NCBI RefSeq assembly: GCF_000787835.1 | Contig: NZ_BBPP01000027.1 | Location: 39,094-103,093 of the forward strand | Direction: 5' to 3' | Length of the DNA: 64,000 nucleotides | From: Streptacidiphilus melanogenes | GTDB lineage: Bacteria > Actinomycetota > Actinomycetes > Streptomycetales > Streptomycetaceae | In this document: positions 20,151 through 28,159 of the stretch, piece after piece | Layout of the letters: each line of letters starts with the position of its first letter | Position numbering within the stretch: position 1 is the stretch's first letter | Program-made: the position numbers and the translations under genes | Notes under the pieces: generated by a model | What the model saw: only the letters and a program-made list of their open reading frames with translations | What the model was told of the DNA's origin: nothing | Database searches by the model: none

Positions 20151-21470
20151 ATGTCCATGGATGCTGCAACGGCGTCGACCGCCCTGCTCACCGACCGCTA
20201 CGAGCTGACCATGCTGCAGGCTGCCCTGCGCAGCGGTGCGGCGCAGCGGCACTCCGTCTTCGAAGTCTTCACCCGCCGCCTGCCGGACGGCCGCCGCTAC
20301 GGGGTGACCGCCGGCGTCGGGCGCGTGCTGGACGCGGTCGAGAACTTCCGCTTCTCCCCCGCACAGCTGGGCTGGCTCGCCGACCAGCAGGTCGTCGACG
20401 AGGAGACGCTGCGCTGGCTCGCCGACTACCGCTTCCGCGGCGACATCCGCGGCTACGGCGAGGGCGAGTGCTACTTCCCGGGCTCCCCGATCATGGTGGT
20501 CGAGGGCAGCTTCGCCGAGGCGGTGATCCTGGAGACGGTCGTCCTGTCGATCCTCAACCACGACTCCGCGATCGCCGCGGCGGCCTCGCGGATGGCCGCG
20601 GCCGCCGGGGACCGTCCGGTGATCGAGATGGGCGCCCGGCGCACCCACGAGCGCGCCGCCGTGTCCGCGGCCCGCGCCGCCTACGTCGCGGGCTTCGGCG
20701 CCACCTCCGACCTGCAGGCCGGCTTCGAGTACGGCATCCCGACCACCGGGACGGCCGCCCACGCCTTCACCCTGCTGCACGACACCGAGCGGGACGCCTT
20801 CACCGCCCAGATCGAGTCCATGGGCCGCGGCACCACCCTCTTGGTGGACACCTACGACCTGACCGAGGCGGTCCGCACCGCGATCGAGGTGGCCGGGCCG
20901 GATCTGGGCGCGGTCCGGATCGACTCCGGCGACCTGCTGATGCTGGCCCACCGGGTCCGCCGCCAGCTGGACGAGCTGGGTGCGGTGAAGACCCGGATCG
21001 TGGTCACCAGCGACCTGGACGAGTACGCCATCGCCGCCCTGGCGGCCGCACCCGTCGACGCCTACGGGGTCGGCACCTCGCTGGTCACCGGCAGCGGTCA
21101 GCCGACCTGTTCGATGGTCTACAAGCTGGTCGCCCGTGCGGGCGCAGGCGATCCGGACGCGCCGCTGGTGCCGGTCGCCAAGCGCTCGGCCGGTGCCAAG
21201 GCCAGCCGCGGCGGCGCCAAGTGGGCGGCGCGGCGGCTGGACGCCGACGGCGTGGCCGAGGCCGAGGTCGTCGGCACCGGCCCCGTCCCGCCGGAGCTGC
21301 GGGAGAACCTGCTCCACCGCGAGCTGGTCCGGGGCGGCGAGGTCGTCGGCCGCGAGCCGCTGACCGGAGCCCGCGAGCGTCACCTCCGCTCTCGCGGCCA
21401 ACTCCCGCTGTCCGCAACGCAGTTGTCACGCGGAGAGCCGGTCGTGCCGACGGAGTACGTCAGCGGCTGA
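20151..21470 (+). CDS. pncB: Nicotinate phosphoribosyltransferase
   Basis: The 439-aa enzyme makes nicotinate mononucleotide from nicotinate and PRPP with ATP, in the Preiss-Handler salvage route. TDRYELTMLQAALRSG near the start, EMGARRTHERAAVSAARAAY and IRIDSGDLLMLAHRVR are family motifs; the phosphorylatable His (GARRTHE) is present. Four Met codons (20136-20157) are in frame; GGGGGA at 20138-20143 favours 20148 or 20151. It is divergent from clpS. Nicotinamidase (pncA) follows 125 bases later on the same strand, so the pair converts nicotinamide to NaMN. Confidence 0.94.
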   Translation: MSMDAATASTALLTDRYELTMLQAALRSGAAQRHSVFEVFTRRLPDGRRYGVTAGVGRVLDAVENFRFSPAQLGWLADQQVVDEETLRWLADYRFRGDIRGYGEGECYFPGSPIMVVEGSFAEAVILETVVLSILNHDSAIAAAASRMAAAAGDRPVIEMGARRTHERAAVSAARAAYVAGFGATSDLQAGFEYGIPTTGTAAHAFTLLHDTERDAFTAQIESMGRGTTLLVDTYDLTEAVRTAIEVAGPDLGAVRIDSGDLLMLAHRVRRQLDELGAVKTRIVVTSDLDEYAIAALAAAPVDAYGVGTSLVTGSGQPTCSMVYKLVARAGAGDPDAPLVPVAKRSAGAKASRGGAKWAARRLDADGVAEAEVVGTGPVPPELRENLLHRELVRGGEVVGREPLTGARERHLRSRGQLPLSATQLSRGEPVVPTEYVSG

Positions 21471-21595
21471 GGGCACGGACGGGGCGCGCGAAGGTTGACA
21501 CGCGAACATTGCGTCGCGGCCACCCCTCGCGCAATCCCCCGCCCCATCCCTACGCTGCTGCCAACACAGGGGAAACGCCGAGGAGAGTCACCGCC

Positions 21596-22189
21596 ATGCG
21601 CCGGGCACTGATCATCGTGGACGTGCAGAACGACTTCTGCGAGGGCGGCAGCCTGCCGGTCGGCGGCGGCGCCGAGGTGGCGGCCGCCATCACCGACCTG
21701 GTCGCAGAGAGCACCGGCGGCTACGACCACGTGATCGCCACCCGTGACCACCACATCGACCCCGGCGCGCACTTCTCCGCGAACCCCGACTTCCGCGCCA
21801 GCTGGCCGGTCCACTGCGTCGCGGGCACCGAGGGCGTCGGCTTCCACCCCAACTTCGCACCCGCCGTGACGTCCGGCGCGGTCGAGGCGGTCTTCGACAA
21901 GGGCGCGCACGCGGCCGCCTACAGCGGCTTCGAGGGCTTCAACGAGAACGGCGTCGGGCTCGCCGACTGGCTGCGCGCCCACCAGGTGACCGAGGTCGAC
22001 GTGGTCGGCATCGCGACCGACCACTGCGTGCGCGCCACCGCGCTGGACGCGGCGCGCGAGGGCTTCACCACTCGAGTGCTGCTCGACCTGACGGCGGGCG
22101 TGGCCAAGGCCACGACGGAGACGGCGCTCACCGAACTCCAGGCCGCGGGTGTGGCGTTGACCGGCACGCCGGTCGTCCTGCCCGGCTGA
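21596..22189 (+). CDS. pncA: Nicotinamidase/pyrazinamidase
   Basis: The 197-aa enzyme deamidates nicotinamide to nicotinate. The catalytic triad is visible: Asp9 in IIVDVQNDF, Lys in VFDKGAHAAAYSGF, and Cys in IATDHCVRATALDA. Metal-binding RDHHIDPGAHF is present. GAGGAGAG stands upstream of ATG 21596. It lies downstream of pncB, and co-transcription is likely since no hairpin separates them. Confidence 0.95.
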   Translation: MRRALIIVDVQNDFCEGGSLPVGGGAEVAAAITDLVAESTGGYDHVIATRDHHIDPGAHFSANPDFRASWPVHCVAGTEGVGFHPNFAPAVTSGAVEAVFDKGAHAAAYSGFEGFNENGVGLADWLRAHQVTEVDVVGIATDHCVRATALDAAREGFTTRVLLDLTAGVAKATTETALTELQAAGVALTGTPVVLPG

Positions 22190-22520
22190 GCCGAGGCGGA
22201 CCCGCGACGACGGGTCCGCCGCCAAGGCTGACCGAAGGTTGAGCCAGGCTTAAGGACAGGCGGACAGCATCCCAACTCCGGGCCGCGTCAGTGTGCGTGA
22301 GCCCGTGCGCCCCCCTGTGCTCCCTCCCCGGTGGTTAGGCTGGGCTAACCGGCACATGCACCGGGTATCTGCCGTACCGGGGCAGCTCTGCGAGCACGAA
22401 CCGCCCCACCGCACCGCACAGTTCGACACCCGACAACGAGTCCCCGCTCGAACTCTCCCCCGGCGGGCCCCGATCGATCCGTGGCTGGCCCGCAGTCCCG
22501 AAGCGAAGGACGGAACAGCC
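22190..22520. other. Intergenic region between pncA and a small membrane-protein gene
   Basis: No gene is supported here; open frames are composition shadows. It holds one clear symmetric element, GGTTAG (22333-22338) and CTAACC (22345-22350) with a 6-base spacer, about 170 bases upstream of the next start. This is the likely promoter/operator area of the small gene at 22521. Confidence 0.5.
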
Positions 22521-22778
22521 ATGCCACGTCTGACGGTATCCCAGCTCGCCCTCGGCACCGCGGCCGTCGTCGGCGCCACGGTCGCCCTGCTGGCCCTCTC
22601 CGGCGCGCGGAGCACGCCGGAGATCCTGCTGCTCGCCATGGTCGCCCTCGCGGCCGGCGTCTTCGCCGCGATCCGACGGGTGCGGCCGCGCGGTGCGGCG
22701 CGCACGTCCCGCGTGGTGGCCAAGGGGCAGGCTCCCGCGATGGAGACCCTCCCGGAGCCGGAGCGCGTGCCACGTTGA
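22521..22778 (+). CDS. Small two-helix membrane protein
   Basis: The 85-aa protein has two hydrophobic segments (about 8-27 and 33-52) followed by a basic stretch (RRVRPRGAARTSR) and a short polar tail. Nothing identifies a family. ATG 22521 follows GAAGGACGGAACAG; a Shine-Dalgarno-like GAAGGA is at a usable distance. It is followed by a strong hairpin shared with the convergent RDD gene. Existence as a gene rests on the clean hydrophobic pattern and G/C third positions. Confidence 0.55.
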   Translation: MPRLTVSQLALGTAAVVGATVALLALSGARSTPEILLLAMVALAAGVFAAIRRVRPRGAARTSRVVAKGQAPAMETLPEPERVPR

Positions 22779-22810
22779 CCCTTGCGCCGCGGCGCCCGCA
22801 CGCCGCACGG

Positions 22811-22872
22811 CGATGTGATCACGAAGGCGCGGCGCCCCCTGCCCGGGACGCCGCGCCTTCATGATCACATCG
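22811..22872. terminator. Large bidirectional terminator hairpin
   Basis: Two 24-base arms (22811-22834 and 22849-22872) pair at 23 of 24 positions around a 14-base loop, between convergent genes. It is one of the longest stems in the window. Confidence 0.85.
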
Positions 22873-22885
22873 CCGCAGCCCGCTC

Positions 22886-23404
22886 TCAACGGGCCTCGAC
22901 CACCACCGTCTTGGCGGCCTTGTCGTGCAGCGCCTGCCGGTAGGGCTGGTCCCAGGTGACCCAGACGCCGTCGATCGCCCACCACAGACAGCCGCAGATG
23001 ATCACCCCGGGCAGCCCCCAGACGGCGGCCCGCGTCCACCCCGGCGAGCCCTCCGGCACGCTGCCGTCGGCGAGCACCGCGACGCGCAGGTTCATCAGCT
23101 TCTTGCCGACCGTCTGGCCGCGCGACCGGGTCAGCATCAGCCCCTCGTAGACGAAGGCGACCAGCAGGGCGGCGATCGAGAAGACGAAACTCACCAGTCC
23201 GGCGTCGTGCCGGTCGGAGAAGTAGGCGATCAGACTGAGCAGGAACGCGATGACGACCACGATGCCGATGTCGATGGTCCGGGCCGTCAGCCGCCGCCCC
23301 AGCGGCGCGAGCGGCGGCGTCCCGCCGACCGCGTCGGCCGGTTCGGTCGCGTGCGGCGGGTGGTCGTACGGCCCGCCGCCGCCCGGGGGTTGAGGAGTCG
23401 TCAT
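22886..23404 (-). CDS. RDD family membrane protein
   Basis: The 172-aa protein starts with a Pro/Gly-rich cytoplasmic segment and then an RDD domain. LGRRLTARTIDIGIVVVIAF supplies the Arg and Asp-type residues of the first helix, and the GQTVGKKLMNLRV motif lies between helices 2 and 3. Three or four membrane segments are visible. RDD proteins are of broad function; some are Na+/H+ antiporters. ATG 23404 is chosen because the conserved Pro-rich start follows. A second RDD gene precedes it by 87 bases on the same strand. Confidence 0.88.
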   Translation of the reverse strand: MTTPQPPGGGGPYDHPPHATEPADAVGGTPPLAPLGRRLTARTIDIGIVVVIAFLLSLIAYFSDRHDAGLVSFVFSIAALLVAFVYEGLMLTRSRGQTVGKKLMNLRVAVLADGSVPEGSPGWTRAAVWGLPGVIICGCLWWAIDGVWVTWDQPYRQALHDKAAKTVVVEAR

Positions 23405-23451
23405 AGCCAGCAGTGAACCACCCACCCCGGGCATTACGTCGGATTCCGTGG

Positions 23452-23487
23452 TGTTTCTCGTGTTTCTGGTGTTTATGGAGTTTCTGG
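23452..23487. repeat. Four tandem copies of a 9-base T-rich repeat
   Basis: The unit TGTTTCTGG (with variants TGTTTCTCG, TGTTTATGG and AGTTTCTGG) repeats four times without gaps between the two RDD genes. It is strikingly AT-rich for this genome and lies 48-83 bases upstream of the smaller RDD gene's start. Confidence 0.8.
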
Positions 23488-23491
23488 CAGT

Positions 23492-25909
23492 TCATCCCTT
23501 CTGGCGGGCGACGAAGGTGCGTCCGAGGCGGTCGTGCCAGCTCTGACGCAGCTTGCGGTCGGTGGCGCAGGGGACGAGTTCGAAGATGCCGAGCAGCAGG
23601 AAGACCAGCGTCTGGCACATCGCGGTCCGCAGGAACGTGCGCCCCAGCTTCGGCCGGGCCTTGCTCCGGGCGTCCAGGACGGTCAGCCCGAAGATCGCCT
23701 TCCCCAGCGTGCGGCCCCACACCGCGAGCGGGATCGTCTCGTAGACCAAGCCCACCGCCAGCAGCGCCGCCAGCAGGAGCCCCGCGTCGGCCAGCACGGT
23801 CCCGTCCACCAGCCACACCGTCTGCGGCACGCCACTCGCCTGCGCGGCGTCGATCTTCGCCTGCAGATGCAGCGTCACCCGCTGCACGAGGACCACCCCG
23901 AGCACCGCGACCAGGGCGTAGGTCACGGCCGTGTCCACGAGCCGCGCCCCGATCCGCGGCCCGAGCAGCGCGGGCCGCACCGTCCTCGCCCGCTTCTGCC
24001 CCACCCCCGACGCCGCCCGGCCGCTGCGCGTCGCGGCACCGCCGACACGCGTGGCCCCGGACGAGAGTCCATCGCCGCTGGGCCTCTCGTTCGCCGGCGC
24101 AGCCTGCGGGGCTGCGCCGCTCCCCCGCTGCGCCCGTGTCGGGGGCGTGCTCCCGCCGTACGGCTCCGGGCCCGCGGGCGCGGCCTGCGGACGCGGAGCA
24201 GCGCTGCCGCTGCCAGGCGCCCCGGGCACGACGGTGTCACCACCCAGCGGCCCCACCTGCACGTGCGTCACGCTCGGCGCAGGCGCGGTCCGCGCGGGCC
24301 GGGTGGCACTGCGGCCGCGCTGCACCCCGGGTGCCGTGTCACCCTCCAGCGGCGTCACCTGCAAGGGCTGCGCGGCCGAGGTGGCGCTGCCGTACACCCC
24401 GGGGGGAGTGCTGTCCGCACCCAGCGGCCTCCCCTGCCCCTCCCGCACGGGCGCGGTCTGCGCGGGCGGGACAGCACCGCGGCCGAGCCGCACCCCGGGC
24501 GCGGTGTCGCCGCCCAACGGCCTCACGTCCACAGGTTGCCCGGCTGCGGACGCGGCCTGAGGACGCGAAGCGGCGCTGCGGCCGCCAAGCGCCCCAGGCA
24601 CGAAGGTGCCATCATCCGGCGACCCGGCGTTCGCGGGCGGCGCGGTCGGCGCGCCAGGCAGGCCGCCGCCACCAAGCGCCCCGTGCACGAAGGTGCCATC
24701 ATCCAGCGGCCTGTCGTTCGCGGGCGGCGCGGAGGGCGCGCCAGGCAGGCTGCCGCCACCAAGCGCCCCAGGCACGAAGGTGCCATCACCCAGCGCCCCG
24801 GCGTTCGCGGTCGGCGCGCCAGGCCGGCTGCCGCCACCAAGCGCCCCATGTGCGAGGGTGTCGTCGCCCAGCGGCCCTGCGTTCGCGGGTGACGCATAGG
24901 CCTGCGCGGAAGGCAGCCTGCCGCCGCCAAGCGCCCCGGGCACGAAGGTGTCGTCGCTCAGCGGCCCTGCGTTCGCGGGCGGCGCGGGCGGCGCATAGGC
25001 CTGCGCGGCAGGCACGTTGGCTGCCGTGTCAGCGCCCTGTGGGGGCGGGGTGGCCCCCGAGTCGCGTTGCCTGCCAGGGGCGAGGGTGTCGTTGCCGGGC
25101 CTCGCCCAGGACATCCGGGGCTCCTGTGCCGGTGCGATCGCCGCGGGGGAGCCGCCTGCGGGCGGCTCGGCCCGGGGTGCGTCGACCGGGTCTCCGGAGG
25201 CGGCCGACCGACCCGCACCGGTCTGGAACGCCCACGGGTCGGCGACCTCGCTCTCGCGCGGCTCGTGCGCAGCGAAACCGCCGTCCGGCCTCGCCCACTC
25301 CGTCCCCGTGTGCTGCGCCTGTCCCGCGCCCGAGGGCGGATCGGCCGGGGCTCCGGCGTCGTCGGTGTCGGCGTGGCCGGGGTGCGGCTCGGACCAGTCG
25401 TCCGACTCGTAGCGGGTGGGCGGCGGGAGCTGGGCGCGGCGGGTCTGGGAGAGGGCGAGCCGCAGGGCGGAGGCGAGTTCGTCGTCCGCGTCGGTCTCCG
25501 CCACGGGCCCGGACGCCGGCGGAGCGGGAGCCGGAGGCGTGGGGACGCCCCAGGAGACGTGCTGGGGGACGGAGTCCGTGTCCAACAGGCCCGGCTGGGC
25601 CTGTGCACTGGCACCCCAGACCGACGGCTCCGGCGGCGTCGGGACGATGAGCCGTGCCGCGCCCGTCTCGTCGAGGAAGACGGGGCCGGTCTCCTCCACC
25701 GTGGCGGGCCGCGGCGGCGGGGGCGGGGCCACGCGGACGCCGCCGCGGGCGGCGCGCGGCGGTGGCGGGAGCGGCGCGCCGTCCTCGGGAGCCGGACGCG
25801 CGCTACCGGGAGTCCACGCGTCCCCGTCCCAGTAGCGGACGAAACCGGGGATCGAGGGGTCGGGGTAGTAGCCGGGCGCGGGTCGCTCCGCCGGGGGCTG
25901 AACCGTCAT
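23492..25909 (-). CDS. DUF2510 - long repeat region - RDD membrane protein
   Basis: An 805-aa protein in three parts. Residues ~10-35 form a DUF2510 domain (GYYPDPSIPGFVRYWDGDAW). Residues ~40-640 are Ala/Pro/Gly-rich and include about eight degenerate repeats of 25-30 residues built on the core LGDDTFVPGALGGG. The last ~165 residues form an RDD domain with PRIGARLVDTAVTYALVAVL and the motif GRTLGKAIFGLTVL between membrane helices. The RDD domain probably anchors the protein, leaving the disordered part in the cytoplasm. ATG 25909 starts the DUF2510 domain. Function is unknown; the tandem RDD pair suggests they act together. Confidence 0.82.
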   Translation of the reverse strand: MTVQPPAERPAPGYYPDPSIPGFVRYWDGDAWTPGSARPAPEDGAPLPPPPRAARGGVRVAPPPPPRPATVEETGPVFLDETGAARLIVPTPPEPSVWGASAQAQPGLLDTDSVPQHVSWGVPTPPAPAPPASGPVAETDADDELASALRLALSQTRRAQLPPPTRYESDDWSEPHPGHADTDDAGAPADPPSGAGQAQHTGTEWARPDGGFAAHEPRESEVADPWAFQTGAGRSAASGDPVDAPRAEPPAGGSPAAIAPAQEPRMSWARPGNDTLAPGRQRDSGATPPPQGADTAANVPAAQAYAPPAPPANAGPLSDDTFVPGALGGGRLPSAQAYASPANAGPLGDDTLAHGALGGGSRPGAPTANAGALGDGTFVPGALGGGSLPGAPSAPPANDRPLDDGTFVHGALGGGGLPGAPTAPPANAGSPDDGTFVPGALGGRSAASRPQAASAAGQPVDVRPLGGDTAPGVRLGRGAVPPAQTAPVREGQGRPLGADSTPPGVYGSATSAAQPLQVTPLEGDTAPGVQRGRSATRPARTAPAPSVTHVQVGPLGGDTVVPGAPGSGSAAPRPQAAPAGPEPYGGSTPPTRAQRGSGAAPQAAPANERPSGDGLSSGATRVGGAATRSGRAASGVGQKRARTVRPALLGPRIGARLVDTAVTYALVAVLGVVLVQRVTLHLQAKIDAAQASGVPQTVWLVDGTVLADAGLLLAALLAVGLVYETIPLAVWGRTLGKAIFGLTVLDARSKARPKLGRTFLRTAMCQTLVFLLLGIFELVPCATDRKLRQSWHDRLGRTFVARQKG
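24565..24990. repeat. Tandem coding repeats inside the RDD protein gene
   Basis: Units of roughly 75-90 bases, each encoding a variant of GDDTFVPGALGGG plus a Pro/Ala spacer, repeat about five times with high nucleotide similarity. More degenerate copies continue to ~24190. Such tracts can expand or shrink by slippage or recombination. Confidence 0.75.
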
Positions 25910-26168
25910 AGATCGCTTTCCCGCTTCATCTGCTGATCGGGTGCCTGGTCGGCGGCACGCCGACGGAGGGCGGCCACAGGCCTGCCCAGTCCGAACACAA
26001 CGCGTCCCCGCCGTGTCACAAAGCGTAGTACCGCAGTCCCGTGACACACGCGAAAAACGTCGCGAAACCGGTGTAAGAACGGGAACCCGGACCTCTCTCT
26101 CCCAGTGGAGCCCGCCCGCAGGGGCGTGCGCACGACCGAGAGATCGAGAGATCGAGAGAGGGAATCCC

Positions 26169-26675
26169 ATGGCCGCCGCCGACCGCAACGAGCGTCACGA
26201 CGACTACACCACCGACCTCCGCGCCGAGCAGCTCGCGCACGACGAGCACGCGCACCTCGACGGGCCCGGCTGCGTGCAGCAGGAGCTCTCCGTCGAGCTG
26301 GTGCTCTCCCCCGAGCGGAGCCTGCCGGTGCCGGTCCTGCTGGCCTACTGCCCGCAGGACCCGTTCGCCGTGCACGTCACCTTCCACCTCGGTCAGGACT
26401 CGCCGGTGACCTGGGTGTTCGCCCGGGAGCTGCTGGTCGAGGGCGTCTTCCGCGCCTGCGGCACCGGCGACGTGCGGATCTGGCCGACCCGCGCGGACGG
26501 GCGGAGCCTGATCTGCCTGGCGCTGAGCTCGCCCGCAGGCGAGGCGCTGCTGGAGGCGCCCGCGGCGCCGATCGCCGCCTGGCTCGAGCAGACGCTGCGG
26601 GTGGTGCCGACGGGCACCGAGTCCGCCGTCATGGACCTGGACGCGGAAATCGCCGCCCTGCTGGGCGGCGAGTGA
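26169..26675 (+). CDS. SsgA-like sporulation/cell-division protein
   Basis: The 168-aa protein belongs to the SsgA-like proteins, which steer septum placement and spore maturation in sporulating actinomycetes. The family core reads VPVLLAYCPQDPFAVHVTFH, then VTWVFARELLVEGVFRACGTGDVRIWP. It has a ~40-residue charged N-terminal extension not present in SsgA or SsgB. By position it may match ssgG of S. coelicolor, but I cannot prove orthology. GAGAGAGGGAATCCC precedes ATG 26169, in a short direct repeat (GAGATCGAGA twice). It is divergent from the DUF2510-RDD gene. Confidence 0.9.
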   Translation: MAAADRNERHDDYTTDLRAEQLAHDEHAHLDGPGCVQQELSVELVLSPERSLPVPVLLAYCPQDPFAVHVTFHLGQDSPVTWVFARELLVEGVFRACGTGDVRIWPTRADGRSLICLALSSPAGEALLEAPAAPIAAWLEQTLRVVPTGTESAVMDLDAEIAALLGGE

Positions 26676-26708
26676 AGGGCCGCGCGTCCGCCGCGCCGCC
26701 GAGGGGGC

Positions 26709-28022
26709 TCAGGGACGCGCCGTGGCGCGGGGCCGGTCGCCGATCGCCGACGCCCCGTGCCCGACCGTCAGGTCCGCGGGGGCCGGAAGCGGCCGCCTCC
26801 AGCGACGCACCCGCACCGCGACCAGGCCCAGGAAGGCCAGCCCGAACAGCGGGTAGACGGACGCGGCGGGCTCGAACCAGTACGACATCTGCACGCCGTG
26901 CCACGCCTTGTGCGGCACGAACCACATCGCGAAGGAGCAGAAGCACAGCGCGGTGGCGGCCAGCACGACACGCCAGCGGCGGCCTGCCCACCCCGGTCGG
27001 CCACGACGGCGCTCGGTGCGCGCCTCCGCGGCGAGCAGCACCAGCAGGGGCACGCACCAGACCCAGTGGTGGGTCCAACTGATCGGGGAGACCAGCACCA
27101 TGGTGATCGCCACCGTCATCCCCGCCCAGGCGTGCGCCCGCGGCATGCCCGCGCAGCGCCGCTCGATCAGCGTCGCCAGTGCCAGACCGGCCACCGCCAC
27201 GAGGGCGACCAGGAGCAGCGTCGAGGCGCCCGTGTGGGTGCTGTGCAGCAGGCGGTCGGCCATGCCGCGCAGGGACTGGTTGTCGACGATGTACTCCTTG
27301 CCCACCCGGGTGGTGTCGTACAGGTCCTTGGTCCAGAAGTCCCAGCTCGCACCGGGCAGCACCAGGAGGCCGACGAGCACCGTGAGCGCACCGGTCGCCG
27401 CGGCCGTGGCGGCGGCGCGGAAGCGACGGGTCAGCAACAGGTAGACCAAGAAGAAGCCGGGGGTCACCTTCAGCCCTGCCGCCAGGCCGATCCCCACGCC
27501 CTTGAGCCGGCTGCTCTCGGGCAGGGTCAGGTCCCAGAGCACCAGCGCGAGGATCAGCAGGTTGATCTGCCCGTAGCGCAGTGTCGTCCACACCGGCTCC
27601 AGCCAGACGCCGAGGCCGGTCACCAGCAGCACGGCCGCGGGCCGCAGCGGTCGGCTCGGCCAGCCGGCCAGCCTGCACGCGAGGGCGGCGACGACCGCCA
27701 GCTCGACCAGGTTGACCAGGGTCACCGTCACGCGCAGCGCGCCGAAGGAGAGGAACGCGGCGGGCGCGAAGAGCATCGCGGAGAACGGCGGGTAGGTCGC
27801 AGGCAGCGCGTAGGAGCCGACCCGCAGCTCGTAGAGGTCGCGGCCGTGTGCCACCGCGGCGCCCTCGGCCTGGTAGACCATGGCGTCGACCATCGAGACG
27901 TGCGAGAGGTGCCGCAGCGCGGCATAGGCGAACAGCGAGACGAGCGCGACGGCGGCCGCCGAGACAGTGGTACGCCGCGGCGCCGCGCGCACGGCGCCGA
28001 TCACCCTGTTGACGGTGGTCAC
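26709..28022 (-). CDS. GT87-type polytopic glycosyltransferase (DUF2029)
   Basis: The 437-aa protein has about ten membrane segments. Near the N-terminus it carries the acidic/aromatic motif DAMVYQAEGAAVAHGRDLYE, followed by LPATYPPFSAMLF, typical of GT87 polyprenol-phosphate-sugar-dependent mannosyl/arabinosyl transferases. WTTLRYGQINLLILALVLWD is a second family block and SPISWTHHWVW a third. The likely site is the outer membrane face, glycosylating lipid-linked glycans; the acceptor is unknown. GTG 28022 has AAGGAG 8 bases upstream. Confidence 0.88.
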   Translation of the reverse strand: MTTVNRVIGAVRAAPRRTTVSAAAVALVSLFAYAALRHLSHVSMVDAMVYQAEGAAVAHGRDLYELRVGSYALPATYPPFSAMLFAPAAFLSFGALRVTVTLVNLVELAVVAALACRLAGWPSRPLRPAAVLLVTGLGVWLEPVWTTLRYGQINLLILALVLWDLTLPESSRLKGVGIGLAAGLKVTPGFFLVYLLLTRRFRAAATAAATGALTVLVGLLVLPGASWDFWTKDLYDTTRVGKEYIVDNQSLRGMADRLLHSTHTGASTLLLVALVAVAGLALATLIERRCAGMPRAHAWAGMTVAITMVLVSPISWTHHWVWCVPLLVLLAAEARTERRRGRPGWAGRRWRVVLAATALCFCSFAMWFVPHKAWHGVQMSYWFEPAASVYPLFGLAFLGLVAVRVRRWRRPLPAPADLTVGHGASAIGDRPRATARP

Positions 28023-28159
28023 GCAAGAACTCCTTATCCCCTACCCTGCGTGACACTAGCCCAAAGCACACGCCCTCCACAGGACGAGGCCGAAGCATCC
28101 CGAGTTCCCTCGGTTTGCTCCGGCCTCGGCCGTCACTCCGTACTCGGCCTTTCCGCGTC

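Noticed and set aside
22333-22350. Iron-box (IdeR/DmdR) site
   Set aside because: The half-sites GGTTAG and CTAACC are present but separated by 6 bases, whereas the iron box has one base between them.
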